From the NCBI RefSeq assembly GCF_900182565.1, contig NZ_FXTI01000003.1, forward strand, positions 273,893 to 337,892: a stretch of DNA of 64,000 nucleotides, written 5' to 3'. The stretch is from Melghirimyces algeriensis. Lineage in GTDB: Bacteria > Bacillota > Bacilli > Thermoactinomycetales > DSM-45169. The notes under the pieces are model-generated. The model did not search any database and had not been told where the DNA came from. It worked only from the letters and a program-made list of their open reading frames with translations. Numbering within the stretch: position 1 is the stretch's first letter; every line of letters starts with the position of its first letter. The position numbers were made by a program, and so were the translations under genes. This document shows, piece after piece, positions 17,444 through 26,028 of the stretch.

Positions 17444-17490
17444 CTGACATGTATATTTGCTTGTTATTGTATCTTTTTTTATGTCAATTC
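17444..17490. promoter_or_regulatory. MocR operator, copy 1
   Basis: CTGACATG at 17444 and ATGTCA at 17481, with ATTGTATC between them, form a widely spaced inverted repeat between the divergent mocR and paiB genes. Copy 2 at 18315-18357 has the same blocks at exactly the same distance (37 bp). Confidence 0.7.
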
Positions 17491-17552
17491 GTATAATATG
17501 ATTCTTTTGTCGGACTTAAAAAGTTCAATTATGAGTTGAAAGGATGATTATT

Positions 17553-18176
17553 GTGTACATTCCTAAAAAATATCGCATGAATCATGATGAGGCAGTTCAA
17601 ATGATGAAGTCTTACCCGTTTGCCTTATTGATTACGGTTGATGAAGATCTCCCGTTGGCTACACACATTCCGTTGGAAATTCGTGAAGATGAAGGCAAAA
17701 TCTATGCGACTGGGCACATTGCATACGGAAACATACAGAAGAAAACGTTGGATCAAAACAGTAATGTGTTGCTTATATTTCAAGGACCACACGCTTACAT
17801 TTCGTCAAGTTGGTATGAGAAAGAAGATGTTCCCACATGGAACTATCTTGCTGTACATGCGTATGGAACAGCGCGTTTACTCACTGAGGATGAGTTGAAA
17901 TCAGCTTTGGATTCTATGCTTAAACGGTATGAATCTCACCGAGAAAATGGTCGGCTCTGGGATACGTATAATCCTGGGTTGCTTGAGAATCAAATGAAAG
18001 GAATCGTTGGTTTTGAAATTGAAATCACCTCTATTCAAGGTGCAGCCAAAATGAGCCAGAATCGCAACAATACCGATTATCAATCGATTGTTGCCGAACT
18101 TAAAAAATCAAATGAACAAGGGGAAACTCAGGTTGCTCAGTGGATGCATGAGAAACGGAAAGGGTTATTTAAATGA
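17553..18176 (+). CDS. paiB: PaiB-like FMN-binding negative regulator
   Basis: 207 residues. The order YIPKKYRMNHDEAVQMMKSYPFALL; THIPLEIREDEGKIYATGHIAYGN; GPHAYISSSWYEKEDVPTWNY; and GIVGFEIEITSIQGAAKMSQN is that of PaiB (Pfam FMN_bind_2). In Bacillus subtilis this protein, with PaiA, affects degradative enzymes and sporulation. The GTG at 17553 gives the family's usual start MYIPKK and has GAAAGG before it. No paiA is adjacent. It is probably controlled by the divergent MocR protein. Confidence 0.85.
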   Translation: MYIPKKYRMNHDEAVQMMKSYPFALLITVDEDLPLATHIPLEIREDEGKIYATGHIAYGNIQKKTLDQNSNVLLIFQGPHAYISSSWYEKEDVPTWNYLAVHAYGTARLLTEDELKSALDSMLKRYESHRENGRLWDTYNPGLLENQMKGIVGFEIEITSIQGAAKMSQNRNNTDYQSIVAELKKSNEQGETQVAQWMHEKRKGLFK

Positions 18177-18314
18177 TCCAGCCTGATTAATACGGCTTGT
18201 TTTCTTTTTGGGGTGAAGTTGGCGGAGGATTTGTAGATCAATGAACGTTGTAAATTCCCGTTTTGCTAGAGACGCCCCTCCAAGCAAAAAAGGTGTTTAT
18301 CACTTGTCATCTCA

Positions 18315-18357
18315 CTGACATGCACATTTTTTCAGTATTGTACCTTTTTAAATGTCA
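18315..18357 (+). promoter_or_regulatory. MocR operator, copy 2, before the LysE exporter
   Basis: CTGACATG (18315-18322), GTATTGTACC, and ATGTCAG (18352-18358) match copy 1 in sequence and spacing. It lies 240 bp before the LysE gene in an otherwise non-coding interval (18177-18561). Confidence 0.65.
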
Positions 18358-18386
18358 GCTTGAATTATATCATACCATGTAATTGA

Positions 18387-18400
18387 TATCATTTTAAATG
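18387..18400 (+). promoter_or_regulatory. Half copy of the LysR palindrome
   Basis: TATCATTTTAAATG is identical to 14 bases of the palindrome at 8293-8315. It may be a second binding site for the LysR protein or a chance AT-rich match. Confidence 0.35.
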
Positions 18401-18561
18401 TACTCCAGCAATGTCAATAATTGTTTTCCATTTCCAAACGAGCAACAAATGGTCTCCTTGATGAAAGCGAACCTTAACAATGAAGTGTAACCTTGCTTTC
18501 GTCAATCAAGGAGGAACCCAATTAAATCATGGTGCAAAAATACAACAAGGAGTTGCGTTTT

Positions 18562-19182
18562 ATGGAGTTTTCAACTATTTGGCTATTTGTAATTGCTGCT
18601 GCTACATTGTTAGTAATACCTGGACCAGCTGTGTTCTATATTATGGCAAGAAGTATCGATCAAGGGAAGAAAGCTGGTCTGGTTTCCGTTCTTGGTGTAT
18701 CTCTTGGTGGTTCTGTTCACGTTATAGCTGGGGCAATTGGAGTTTCTGCAATCCTTATGACATCAGCCACAGCTTTTAATATCGTTAAATACTTGGGTGC
18801 TGCTTATCTTATCTATCTGGGATGCAAGACTTTATTTTCCAAATCAACTTCGGATATTCCAAAAACCTCTCGCAAAAAATTATTAAAGATTTTTTACCAG
18901 TCAGCGCTGGTAGAAGTAATGAATCCTAAGACCGCACTCTTTTTTCTAGCCTTTTTTCCACAATTTATATCACCTTCTGCTGGATCTGTCACCATACAAT
19001 TTTTATTTTTAGGAGTTATCTTTATCATCATAGCCTTTATGAGTGATAGTCTGTATGCAGTTCTTGCAGCAAGCATTCGAAAACGGATCAAAATGAGTTC
19101 AAGGATACAGAATCGGGTCACTGGTTATTTATATATTGTTCTAGGGGTATTCTCCGCCTTTGCGAGCCCCTCCAAAACATAA
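18562..19182 (+). CDS. LysE/RhtB family amino acid exporter
   Basis: 206 residues with ~6 helices. The motif LVIPGPAVFYIMARSIDQGKKAGLVSVLGVSLGG at the N-terminus and EVMNPKTALFFLAFFPQF in the middle are diagnostic of the RhtB branch, which exports homoserine, threonine or leucine. The ATG at 18562 was chosen because AAGGAG lies 10 bases before it. Promoter-distal sites for MocR and possibly LysR lie upstream, which suggests control by amino-acid or PLP status. Confidence 0.88.
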   Translation: MEFSTIWLFVIAAATLLVIPGPAVFYIMARSIDQGKKAGLVSVLGVSLGGSVHVIAGAIGVSAILMTSATAFNIVKYLGAAYLIYLGCKTLFSKSTSDIPKTSRKKLLKIFYQSALVEVMNPKTALFFLAFFPQFISPSAGSVTIQFLFLGVIFIIIAFMSDSLYAVLAASIRKRIKMSSRIQNRVTGYLYIVLGVFSAFASPSKT

Positions 19183-19245
19183 AAGTGTTATAACAAACAG
19201 CGTTTTTACCAAGACAGTAAGTAAAATGAAATGGAGAGATATGTT

Positions 19246-19956
19246 ATGCCCAAATTTATCATTGAAGATGATTTTTGGTCGATATTCCCCCATGCAAAAA
19301 TAGGCACTGTTATTTGCCAGGGGATTGACAATTCAATAAGGGATGTTGGAATCTACGAGAAGCTGCTGAAGGAGGCAGAGAAAGAAGCACATAAATTTAT
19401 CAGTCTGGAGGAATTCAGCAGTAATCCAGTCATATCCGTTTGGCGAGAAGCTTTTAAGAAATTCAAGACAAAGAAAGGGGCAAGGTGTTCCATTGAAGCT
19501 TTATTAAAAAGAGTGAAAAATGGCAATCATATTGGAACAATAAACCCACTTGTTGATATCTATAATTCAATTTCATTGCGTTATGGGCTTCCGTGCGGAG
19601 GAGAAGATATCGACACTTTTGTAGGCGATATTCGGCTAACGCAGGCAAATGGTAATGAACCGTTTATCCCATTGGGAAATGATGAAAATGCTTCGCCATA
19701 TGAAGGTGAAATTGTTTATAAAGATGATGATGGTGTAATATGCAGATGCTGGAATTGGCGTGAAGCTCAGAGGACGATGCTGACAGAAAATACGAAAAAT
19801 GCATTCCTCTGTATTGAATTGATAGATAAAACAAGAAACGATGAGTTTCATATGGCGCTTAAAGAATTGGCTGGTTTAGTGTCACAGAATCTTGGTGGTA
19901 CTGTGAAGATTGAAGTGTTAGATATTAATAATAGGGGAATTACAGTCTTTGGGTAA
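19246..19956 (+). CDS. B3/4 (tRNA editing-like) domain protein
   Basis: 236 residues. The B3/4 domain also occurs in the editing site of phenylalanyl-tRNA synthetase beta. Free-standing forms, such as this, are thought to act on mischarged tRNA or modified amino acids. Family blocks seen: VISVWREAFKKFKTKKGARCSIEALLKRV, NPLVDIYNSISLRYGLPCGGEDID, and RCWNWREAQRTMLTENTKNAFLCIE. The start at 19246 has GGAGAG 7 bases upstream. The chromosomal neighbour is an amino-acid exporter, which fits a link to amino-acid handling. Confidence 0.8.
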   Translation: MPKFIIEDDFWSIFPHAKIGTVICQGIDNSIRDVGIYEKLLKEAEKEAHKFISLEEFSSNPVISVWREAFKKFKTKKGARCSIEALLKRVKNGNHIGTINPLVDIYNSISLRYGLPCGGEDIDTFVGDIRLTQANGNEPFIPLGNDENASPYEGEIVYKDDDGVICRCWNWREAQRTMLTENTKNAFLCIELIDKTRNDEFHMALKELAGLVSQNLGGTVKIEVLDINNRGITVFG

Positions 19957-19993
19957 TAGACAAAAATACTGTTTCGTCCACAATAAAAGATAG

Positions 19994-20040
19994 ACGCCGA
20001 TTTTTCCATCTTTTTAACCTATTGACGGCAAAATCGGCGT
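19994..20040. terminator. Hairpin after the B3/4 gene
   Basis: An 11-bp perfect stem (ACGCCGATTTT / AAAATCGGCGT) with a 25-nt loop. It is a possible terminator. The remainder up to 20204 shows no gene. Confidence 0.45.
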
Positions 20041-20204
20041 TCGCTACCTCCATCCCTACTACAGAAACTGATCAAACCCGATGTAACATTGTGGCGATGT
20101 CTCGTCGTAGTGTGCAAGGTGCCTGATATAGTTAATTGATTGTACGGCTTCGGTCATTATCTAAATATAGGAACGCGCTATTGTTCAGTTTTTACCAAAA
20201 GACC

Positions 20205-21419
20205 TCAGTTGAGGGTTTTATTTTTTATGGTATTTACTCTTCTCCTGTCCCTAATCCATATCAGCAGGAGGATACTTAATATTCCGAACAGAATTCCCAA
20301 TGCTGCAAAGACGATTGCAGCATTTGTTCGCGCCATTAAGAAGCCCGATGCAACAGGACCGATAGCCATACCCATATATCGGATAAAATTGAACACTCCC
20401 ATCGCACTTCCCCGATGATGTTCAAATTCATTGGTCATCATTGTGGCATACAGAGGGGTTAGGACCCCTATCGATATTCCATAAACACATAAAATGATAG
20501 ACATGCTCATTAGGGAAGATGTACTGGTAAATGAAAATAATACAACACTTAAAGCTATGATTAAATGATTGAATGTAAAGAGTTTTTGAAGCGGGATGAC
20601 CTTTTGGATGTATTTAAAGATTATACTTCCTATGATTAAACTTACAGTCATTGGTAAATAGAGCATCCCGACAATTTTTAAACTTAAATGATAATGATCT
20701 GTCAGCAGAACGGGGAGATATACAAGAAGCGCAAAGTATATGAAAAAGTTTAGAAAGCTCAAGATTAAAATGGAATTTCCCAATTTACTTTTAAAAATGA
20801 TTCGATAATGGTTCCATATATCTTTTGTGCCTATATTCTGTTTTTGTGGTTTTTTGTCTCTTGGAAAATAAAGGGTATTAGCCAATAGCAAAATCACCGA
20901 TATCCCTACGAGAAGCCAGAAAACCCCATGGTAGCTGTACTGGTCGCCAACCCATCCGCCAAGTACCGGTGCAATTGCGGGAGCAATAGATAACAGCGTT
21001 TGATAGGTTCCCATCGCACTTCCACGATCACTCCCTTGAAACAGGCGACCAATTGTGGTTGCTGCGATCAGTGGAATGACAGCCGTCCCCACTGCCTGCA
21101 GGGAGCGAAATATAAGAAACACGGCGAAATGATGTGTAATTGCACAAACAATACTCGCGACAACGATCAATATGATGCCGGGTATGAGAACGAACCTAGC
21201 ACCTTTTATATCAATGAGTGATCCAAGAGCAATTTGCATGATCGCTGCAATCAATATAAAGATCGAAACCGACAGGTTCACCATCGTTAAAGAAACATGA
21301 AATGAATCTTTTATTAAAGGGATGAGTGGGGAATAGATATTCTGATTGAAAGACGCAAAAAATGCACTGATGCAGACCAAGTATAAGATGAAAGTAGATC
21401 CTGTGTTCACACGTCCCAT
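20205..21419 (-). CDS. MFS transporter, Bcr/TetL-like
   Basis: 404 residues and ~12-14 helices. The start FNQNIYSPLIPLIKDSFHVSLTMVNLSVSIFIL and the GSLIDIKGARFVLIPGI loop are typical of the DHA1/2 efflux group. The ATG at 21419 follows GGAGGCTTTCAC. It lies 40 bp downstream of a marR gene on the same strand, so the two probably form a self-regulated efflux operon. An inverted repeat (21438-21460) sits between them. Confidence 0.87.
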   Translation of the reverse strand: MGRVNTGSTFILYLVCISAFFASFNQNIYSPLIPLIKDSFHVSLTMVNLSVSIFILIAAIMQIALGSLIDIKGARFVLIPGIILIVVASIVCAITHHFAVFLIFRSLQAVGTAVIPLIAATTIGRLFQGSDRGSAMGTYQTLLSIAPAIAPVLGGWVGDQYSYHGVFWLLVGISVILLLANTLYFPRDKKPQKQNIGTKDIWNHYRIIFKSKLGNSILILSFLNFFIYFALLVYLPVLLTDHYHLSLKIVGMLYLPMTVSLIIGSIIFKYIQKVIPLQKLFTFNHLIIALSVVLFSFTSTSSLMSMSIILCVYGISIGVLTPLYATMMTNEFEHHRGSAMGVFNFIRYMGMAIGPVASGFLMARTNAAIVFAALGILFGILSILLLIWIRDRRRVNTIKNKTLN

Positions 21420-21437
21420 GTGAAAGCCTCCTAGATT

Positions 21438-21460
21438 AGCGAATAGCATTGTTATTCGCT
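21438..21460 (-). promoter_or_regulatory. Intergenic inverted repeat marR-MFS
   Basis: AGCGAATA-7-TATTCGCT lies between the marR stop codon and the MFS start. It could be an RNA hairpin that sets the ratio of the two products, or a second operator. Confidence 0.4.
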
Positions 21461-21926
21461 ATATTTGTTTGGACCATTCGTTGAGAAATTTAATTACGAC
21501 TTCCAATTCGGAATCGGAAAACTTCTCAAACAGTTGCATATAACGGCTCTTTACCATTTCGTGTATGCGATCATGAATTGCGGCTAACTGCTTTCCTTTT
21601 TCTGTTAAAGAATAGTGAATCTCTCGATTATTGTTTGCATTCCTGTGCGCTGAAAGCATGTTATGCTCCATAAGGACGCTGATTGCCTTTGAAACAGCTG
21701 CTTTTGAAATATTTAGTTGATCGGCGAGGAACGTGTTATTTATCGGTTTTTCGTTATCATGAATCAGTGAGACAATGTGAAGTTGCGTAATCGTCCAATT
21801 TCGGTTTGAATCATTCAGTTCTTTCGCCAACTTGTCTTCCATTGATTTCCTATTTTGAATGTTCCTTTCTCTTTTTACGACAAAGTCTTGAATTGCTTGA
21901 AAGGCTTTTTCATGTACGTCTCTCAT
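21459..21926 (-). CDS. MarR family repressor
   Basis: 155 residues. The winged helix reads NNTFLADQLNISKAAVSKAISVLMEHNMLSAHRNANNNREIHYSLTEKG, standard MarR. The first ~35 residues form the dimer helix. It lies upstream of an MFS pump, with two palindromic sites (21942-21987) in its promoter, so it is very probably an autorepressor of the pump operon. Confidence 0.9.
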   Translation of the reverse strand: MRDVHEKAFQAIQDFVVKRERNIQNRKSMEDKLAKELNDSNRNWTITQLHIVSLIHDNEKPINNTFLADQLNISKAAVSKAISVLMEHNMLSAHRNANNNREIHYSLTEKGKQLAAIHDRIHEMVKSRYMQLFEKFSDSELEVVIKFLNEWSKQI

Positions 21927-21941
21927 AGCAAAACGCTCCTT

Positions 21942-21987
21942 TTCTATAGTTAACCGGTTAACTATAGAAATAGTTTACTGGTTAACT
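21942..21987 (-). promoter_or_regulatory. Tandem MarR operators
   Basis: 21942-21969 is a perfect 28-bp palindrome (left arm TTCTATAGTTAACC). It is followed at 21972-21987 by AGTTTACTGGTTAACT, a degenerate second copy. Both lie just before the marR start. Confidence 0.75.
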
Positions 21988-22052
21988 ATGAGGATGTCAA
22001 GCGACGGGAGGGCGGCTGTCGAATCCTAAGGATGAGACAGCCAAAAATCCGT

Positions 22053-22057
22053 TGCTT
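22053..22057 (+). repeat. Target site duplication, left copy
   Basis: TGCTT directly abuts the left terminal inverted repeat. The same five bases follow the right repeat at 34504-34508. Five bases is the normal duplication for Tn3-family insertion. Confidence 0.85.
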
Positions 22058-22095
22058 GGGGTCACCGGACCGAAAAAAGAAAATTGTACGTTAAG
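22058..22095 (+). repeat. Left terminal inverted repeat (38 bp)
   Basis: Starts GGGGTCACCGGACCG and ends TGTACGTTAAG. It matches the right end (34466-34503, reversed) at all but positions 8, 34 and 38. Confidence 0.88.
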
Positions 22096-22150
22096 GGGTA
22101 ATACCAGCAACGCTGCAAAAACGGAAATTTAATTTTTAGGTAAATAAACC

Positions 22151-22188
22151 AGTAAATAACCCCCCTCTGTAGAGGGCGGTTATTTACT
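22151..22188. terminator. Hairpin inside the left end of the transposon
   Basis: AGTAAATAACC and CCCTCT pair with AGAGGG and GGTTATTTACT, giving a 17-bp stem with one bulge on each side. A comparable hairpin occurs after the paralogous MFS gene, near 23976-24008. Confidence 0.6.
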
Positions 22189-22361
22189 ACATTGGGATTT
22201 CTGTCATTCGGAAGGATGAAACGAGTCCAGTAATGAGAGGTAACAAAGCCACTAATCCAATAGTTCATGTAATATTCAACAGATTTGACGCTAATAAAGC
22301 TCCGAAGGCATAACCACTATCCCACCAAGAGGGATAAACACCTAACGAGTTTGGACGCCAA
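22189..22361 (-). pseudogene. Relic of the C-terminus of an MFS gene, paralogous to 24011-25246
   Basis: The plus-strand bases here run parallel to about 24015-24190. Shared blocks include ATGAGAGGTAACAAAGCCACTAA and GATAAACACCTAACGAG, with many substitutions and a deletion of about 20 bases. It is the last ~60 codons of a second copy of that MFS gene, now without an open frame. A duplication followed by decay is the simplest reading. Confidence 0.65.
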
Positions 22362-22431
22362 CCTTGATATAATATTCAAAGCAGGAAGTATCTCAATTCT
22401 TCACTTTATTTATGAACAGTATATTTTTGGA

Positions 22432-23712
22432 TCAGTGACTGCGACGAGACCAAATACCGACTGGTATCAGTAGTAATGATAGGATGCCTCCGGTAAGTGA
22501 GAGTGCTCCGTAACTAGAGTGTGCAACAACTATTCCAGAAAATGCACCCCCTGATGCCCCAGCCAAAGCAATCAAGACATCAATCGTCCCCTGTGTTTTC
22601 GCTCGAGTAGCCGGGTGAGTTGCATCCACGATAAGCGCTGTGCCACTAATCAAACCACAGTTCCAACCTAATCCTAACAGTGCGAGAGCGGTGATAAGTA
22701 CTATTATAGAATCGGGAGGTGCTATTGCAGCAATAGTACCAGCAGCAAGTAGAACCGCACCAGAAGCGAACAACATTGTAGTGCGACCAATCTTGTCTAC
22801 GAGGATACCAGTCAAGAGGGATGGGAGGTACATTGCACCGATATGAATACCGATTACTAATCCTACCTCATTCAGACCATGACCGTGGTGTTTCATGTGT
22901 AATGGAGTCATCGTCATAATTGCGATCATAACGATTTGAGTTAATACCATCACGGTGGCTCCAACAATGATTCCCCGTTTGTTTACTGCTAGTCTATTCG
23001 AATTCATGGTTGAGTGGGTGCTCTGGTCCGTTTTTTGTGCTTCAGCGATTACTTTGGCAACGACAAATGGGTCTGGGTGCAGGAAGGTCAATAGGACCAA
23101 ACCAGCCAAGATGTAGGCTATGGCAGCTAAAATGAAAGTACCGGCTAGAGCTGGGATACCAAGTGACGTAGCAAACCGACCCATTCCATCAACCAAGTTT
23201 GGGCCTGCAACAGCACCGAAAGTAGTTGCCCCCATTGCAATGCTTACTGCTGTTGCCCGCTGTGTAGGTTTTGCTAAGTCTGTACCTGCATAGCGTGCTT
23301 GCAAGTTTGTAGCAGTGCCTGCACCATAGATAAATAGTGATGCAAAAAGAAGTGGAATATTGTGATCTACTGTAGCAATTACTACCCCGATTGCGCCAAT
23401 GCCTCCAGCTAAGAATCCTGTTGCGAGTCCTGAACGACGACCAAAACGTTGAGAAAGTCGCCCTACCAAAAGCGCGGCTAAGGCTGAACCAACAGTGAAC
23501 AATGCAACAGGAATGCCAGCAAAACTTTCCGTTCCCAACATATCCTGAGCGAGGAGCGCTCCAACCGTTACTCCCGCTGCAAGCCCTGCACCACCTAAAA
23601 TTTGTGAAATGACAACGATAAGCAACGTTCTTTTATATAGCTGTTCCTGCATTTCTGGGGAATCAATGTAATTCCGAAAGCTGGATTTTTGACTTTTGAT
23701 TGAATAGTTCAT
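22432..23712 (-). CDS. MFS transporter
   Basis: 426 residues and ~12 helices. The N-terminal soluble part of ~25 residues is followed by RTLLIVVISQILGGAGLAAGVTVGALLAQDML. The signature A motif is VGRLSQRFGRRSGLATG, and the second half opens with RGIIVGATVMVLTQIVMIAIMTMTPLHMKHHG. This resembles the YfkF/YcaD-like group. The ribosome site (AAAGGTGG) is 16 bases from the ATG, which is long. It lies inside the transposon as cargo. The substrate is unknown. Confidence 0.82.
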   Translation of the reverse strand: MNYSIKSQKSSFRNYIDSPEMQEQLYKRTLLIVVISQILGGAGLAAGVTVGALLAQDMLGTESFAGIPVALFTVGSALAALLVGRLSQRFGRRSGLATGFLAGGIGAIGVVIATVDHNIPLLFASLFIYGAGTATNLQARYAGTDLAKPTQRATAVSIAMGATTFGAVAGPNLVDGMGRFATSLGIPALAGTFILAAIAYILAGLVLLTFLHPDPFVVAKVIAEAQKTDQSTHSTMNSNRLAVNKRGIIVGATVMVLTQIVMIAIMTMTPLHMKHHGHGLNEVGLVIGIHIGAMYLPSLLTGILVDKIGRTTMLFASGAVLLAAGTIAAIAPPDSIIVLITALALLGLGWNCGLISGTALIVDATHPATRAKTQGTIDVLIALAGASGGAFSGIVVAHSSYGALSLTGGILSLLLIPVGIWSRRSH

Positions 23713-23803
23713 GCGATATTACTCAGAACCACCTTTCTACAGACCCACATAAGGTTTGAGATCGGACAATATCTCCTAAAGAAAATTAAACCTAAATTTG
23801 CAC

Positions 23804-23955
23804 TTAAGTGTTAAAGTGTTTGGTCTCTTTCATGAAGAATAAAACGATGATACCAGAGCTTATTGTGAAAACACCGATGACTCCAATCGACTAGTTGAAA
23901 TTGAGTAATCAGCAATTACACTAGGGAGATCAAATGCCTCAAGTACATACCCTCC
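23804..23955 (-). pseudogene. Relic of another MFS C-terminus
   Basis: On the minus strand, YVLEAFDLPSVIADYSIST and then, after a one-base shift near 23892, IGVIGVFTISSGIIVLFFMKETKHFNT, end in TAA at 23804-23806. The last helix followed by MKETK is typical of MFS tails. It belongs to a gene other than the neighbours, so a third transporter once lay here. Confidence 0.45.
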
Positions 23956-24010
23956 GTCTCCAGAACGACAATTAGATAATCGCTCTTTGCAGAGAGTCAT
24001 TATCTTCTAC

Positions 24011-25246
24011 TTACTTCAAGGTTTCTGCCATTCTGAAGGCTACAACCAGTCCAGCAATGAGAGGTAACAAAGCCACTAACCCAATGGCCCATGTAATGTT
24101 TAACAGATCTGCTAACACTCCCGCTAATAGGGCCCCGAAGGCATAACCACTGTCTCGCCAAGAACGATAAACACCTAACGAGCTCGCGCGCCAACTGGGA
24201 TGGGCCACATCACTAATCGCAGCAAGCAACGTCGGATACACCATTGCCGTACCGAGCCCCATGAATATGGCACCGATCACCCATCCGGTAAAGCTATTGG
24301 AAATTAAGATGCCCCAAATAGCTAACGCCTGTACCCACATCCCCGACACAATCATCCATTTTCGGCCCCACCGATCACTCAATCCACCGGTAAAAAGCTG
24401 AAAAATCCCCCATGCTGCTGGATAAAGGGCAACAAGAAATCCGACTTTGCCCACTGACAGCCCCGCTGTTGTAAAAAACAACGGAAACAACCCCCACGCC
24501 ATGCCGTCTTTTAAATTGGTAACCAGACCGGAGAATGTACAGCTCGATAGAGTAGGATTGCTAAATGTCGTTGTGCGAAAGATGGTTCCCATCGAAGGAG
24601 ATTCCTTTGCCTCCGTTGATGCGTGTTGTTTTTGCATCCGAAGATGGTTTCCCGTATCTTTTATAAACAACGAAAGCACCAACCCGAGCAAAGCGATTCC
24701 TATTCCAAAATAAAAAGGTTCTGGTCGTAAAGCATATTGGGCCGCTAGGTATCCAGAAATGGCCGTGGTTCCTGCCAGACCGACATATCCGGCAAATTCG
24801 TTCCATCCTAACGCCAAGCCCCGTTGCGTCGGGTGCACAATGTCCATTTTCATGTTGACGGTCATCGACCAGGCAAGCGCTTGATTGATCCCTAACAGAA
24901 TGTTGGCCCCAATAATCCACCACCAGGAATCAGCAACGATCACCAAGAGCGGTACTGCTATTCCAAACATCCACCCAACTACCAACACTTTTTTACGGCC
25001 CCATCGATCCGCCAAGGCTCCCGCCAAAAAATTCACCATTGCCTTGGTAAAACCAAAGCTCACAATGAAAGATAATGTGGCCGTAGCGGATGCCAAACCA
25101 AAGGTCTTCTCCCCCAACAAGGGTAAAACGGTTCGTTCCAGCCCCACCATCGAACCGACGAACAAATTAACGACGACCAACATCATGAACAAGAATCGAT
25201 TTTCTTTTAATCCAATGCGAATGGTTTGATCCAAAGAAGTTTGCAA
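24011..25246 (-). CDS. MFS transporter in the sulfur operon
   Basis: About 411 residues and 12 helices. Signature A occurs twice: GALADRWGRKKVLVVG after helix 2 and GGLSDRWGRKWMIVSG in the second half. The protein resembles NreB/YfmO-like carriers found beside persulfide genes. The TTG at 25246 was chosen because AGGTGGTGA lies 5 bases before it; a GTG at 25258 is possible. It is the last gene of the operon ArsR-rhodanese, rhodanese, MBL, MFS. Export or uptake of a sulfur compound such as thiosulfate or sulfite is a reasonable inference. Confidence 0.85.
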   Translation of the reverse strand: MQTSLDQTIRIGLKENRFLFMMLVVVNLFVGSMVGLERTVLPLLGEKTFGLASATATLSFIVSFGFTKAMVNFLAGALADRWGRKKVLVVGWMFGIAVPLLVIVADSWWWIIGANILLGINQALAWSMTVNMKMDIVHPTQRGLALGWNEFAGYVGLAGTTAISGYLAAQYALRPEPFYFGIGIALLGLVLSLFIKDTGNHLRMQKQHASTEAKESPSMGTIFRTTTFSNPTLSSCTFSGLVTNLKDGMAWGLFPLFFTTAGLSVGKVGFLVALYPAAWGIFQLFTGGLSDRWGRKWMIVSGMWVQALAIWGILISNSFTGWVIGAIFMGLGTAMVYPTLLAAISDVAHPSWRASSLGVYRSWRDSGYAFGALLAGVLADLLNITWAIGLVALLPLIAGLVVAFRMAETLK

Positions 25247-25299
25247 TCGGCTCACCACCTTTTTACATATGGGACCCCCAAGATTGGGGGTCCGTGAAG

Positions 25300-26028
25300 T
25301 TAATATCCTTGATTGGACTGACGAATTTGTTGGAAGTCATCCGGTTGAGGAGGAATATTTTCCAACATAAACTGAATGAACTCGGTGGGATTGGTTCGTT
25401 GCAAGGCCGGGTTGAACCGCTTTTCAAAACCAATGGTCGAGAAGGGTTTTCCGCTTAAGGAACGCCCACAAACGGACCCCGAAAAGGCGCCGGGATAGAT
25501 TTCAATGTGATCTTCCAAACCAAGTAGTTTTTCAAACACGCTATGATATAAATCACGAGCCCCTTCTTCTATATTGGAAGCTAACTCGGTCCGACCGACA
25601 TCTCCGATCATCAGCGTATGACCCGTTAAAACAAACCAAGGATCCTCTCCACGGGTTCGATCGGTAACCAAAAGCGAAATATGTTCCGGTGTGTGCCCCG
25701 GTGTATGCAACACACGGATTTTGACGTTGCCTAAGTCCAAAAAATCCCCGTCTTGCACGCCAAAGAAGTCATATTTCACGTCCGCATTCTTATGAAGAAC
25801 ATATTTTGCTCCGGTTTCTTCCGCCAGTTTTCGCCCCCCGGAAAGATGATCCGCATGAAGATGTGTGTCAATCACATATTTAATGTTCATTCCCGTTTCT
25901 TCCGAAGCTTTGAGATACGGCTCAATATCAAGTTGTGGATCCACCACAGCGGCCGAAGCCTTTCCCCCGCACCCAAAGACATAGGAAGCACCAACCGGAT
26001 CGAAGTGAAGTAGCTGGCGAAAAATCAT
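25300..26028 (-). CDS. ETHE1/Blh-like MBL-fold persulfide dioxygenase
   Basis: 242 residues. The metallo-beta-lactamase motif THLHADH has its H-x-H-x-DH metal site at residues 56-61. It is followed by HTPGHTPEHISLLV and TGHTLMIGDVGR. This set matches ETHE1/Blh-type persulfide dioxygenases, which use one iron and oxidise glutathione- or protein-persulfide to sulfite. The ATG at 26028 overlaps the stop of the rhodanese gene (ATGA), and a GAGGG site lies before it. Translational coupling to two rhodaneses supports a sulfide-detoxification role. Confidence 0.88.
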   Translation of the reverse strand: MIFRQLLHFDPVGASYVFGCGGKASAAVVDPQLDIEPYLKASEETGMNIKYVIDTHLHADHLSGGRKLAEETGAKYVLHKNADVKYDFFGVQDGDFLDLGNVKIRVLHTPGHTPEHISLLVTDRTRGEDPWFVLTGHTLMIGDVGRTELASNIEEGARDLYHSVFEKLLGLEDHIEIYPGAFSGSVCGRSLSGKPFSTIGFEKRFNPALQRTNPTEFIQFMLENIPPQPDDFQQIRQSNQGY

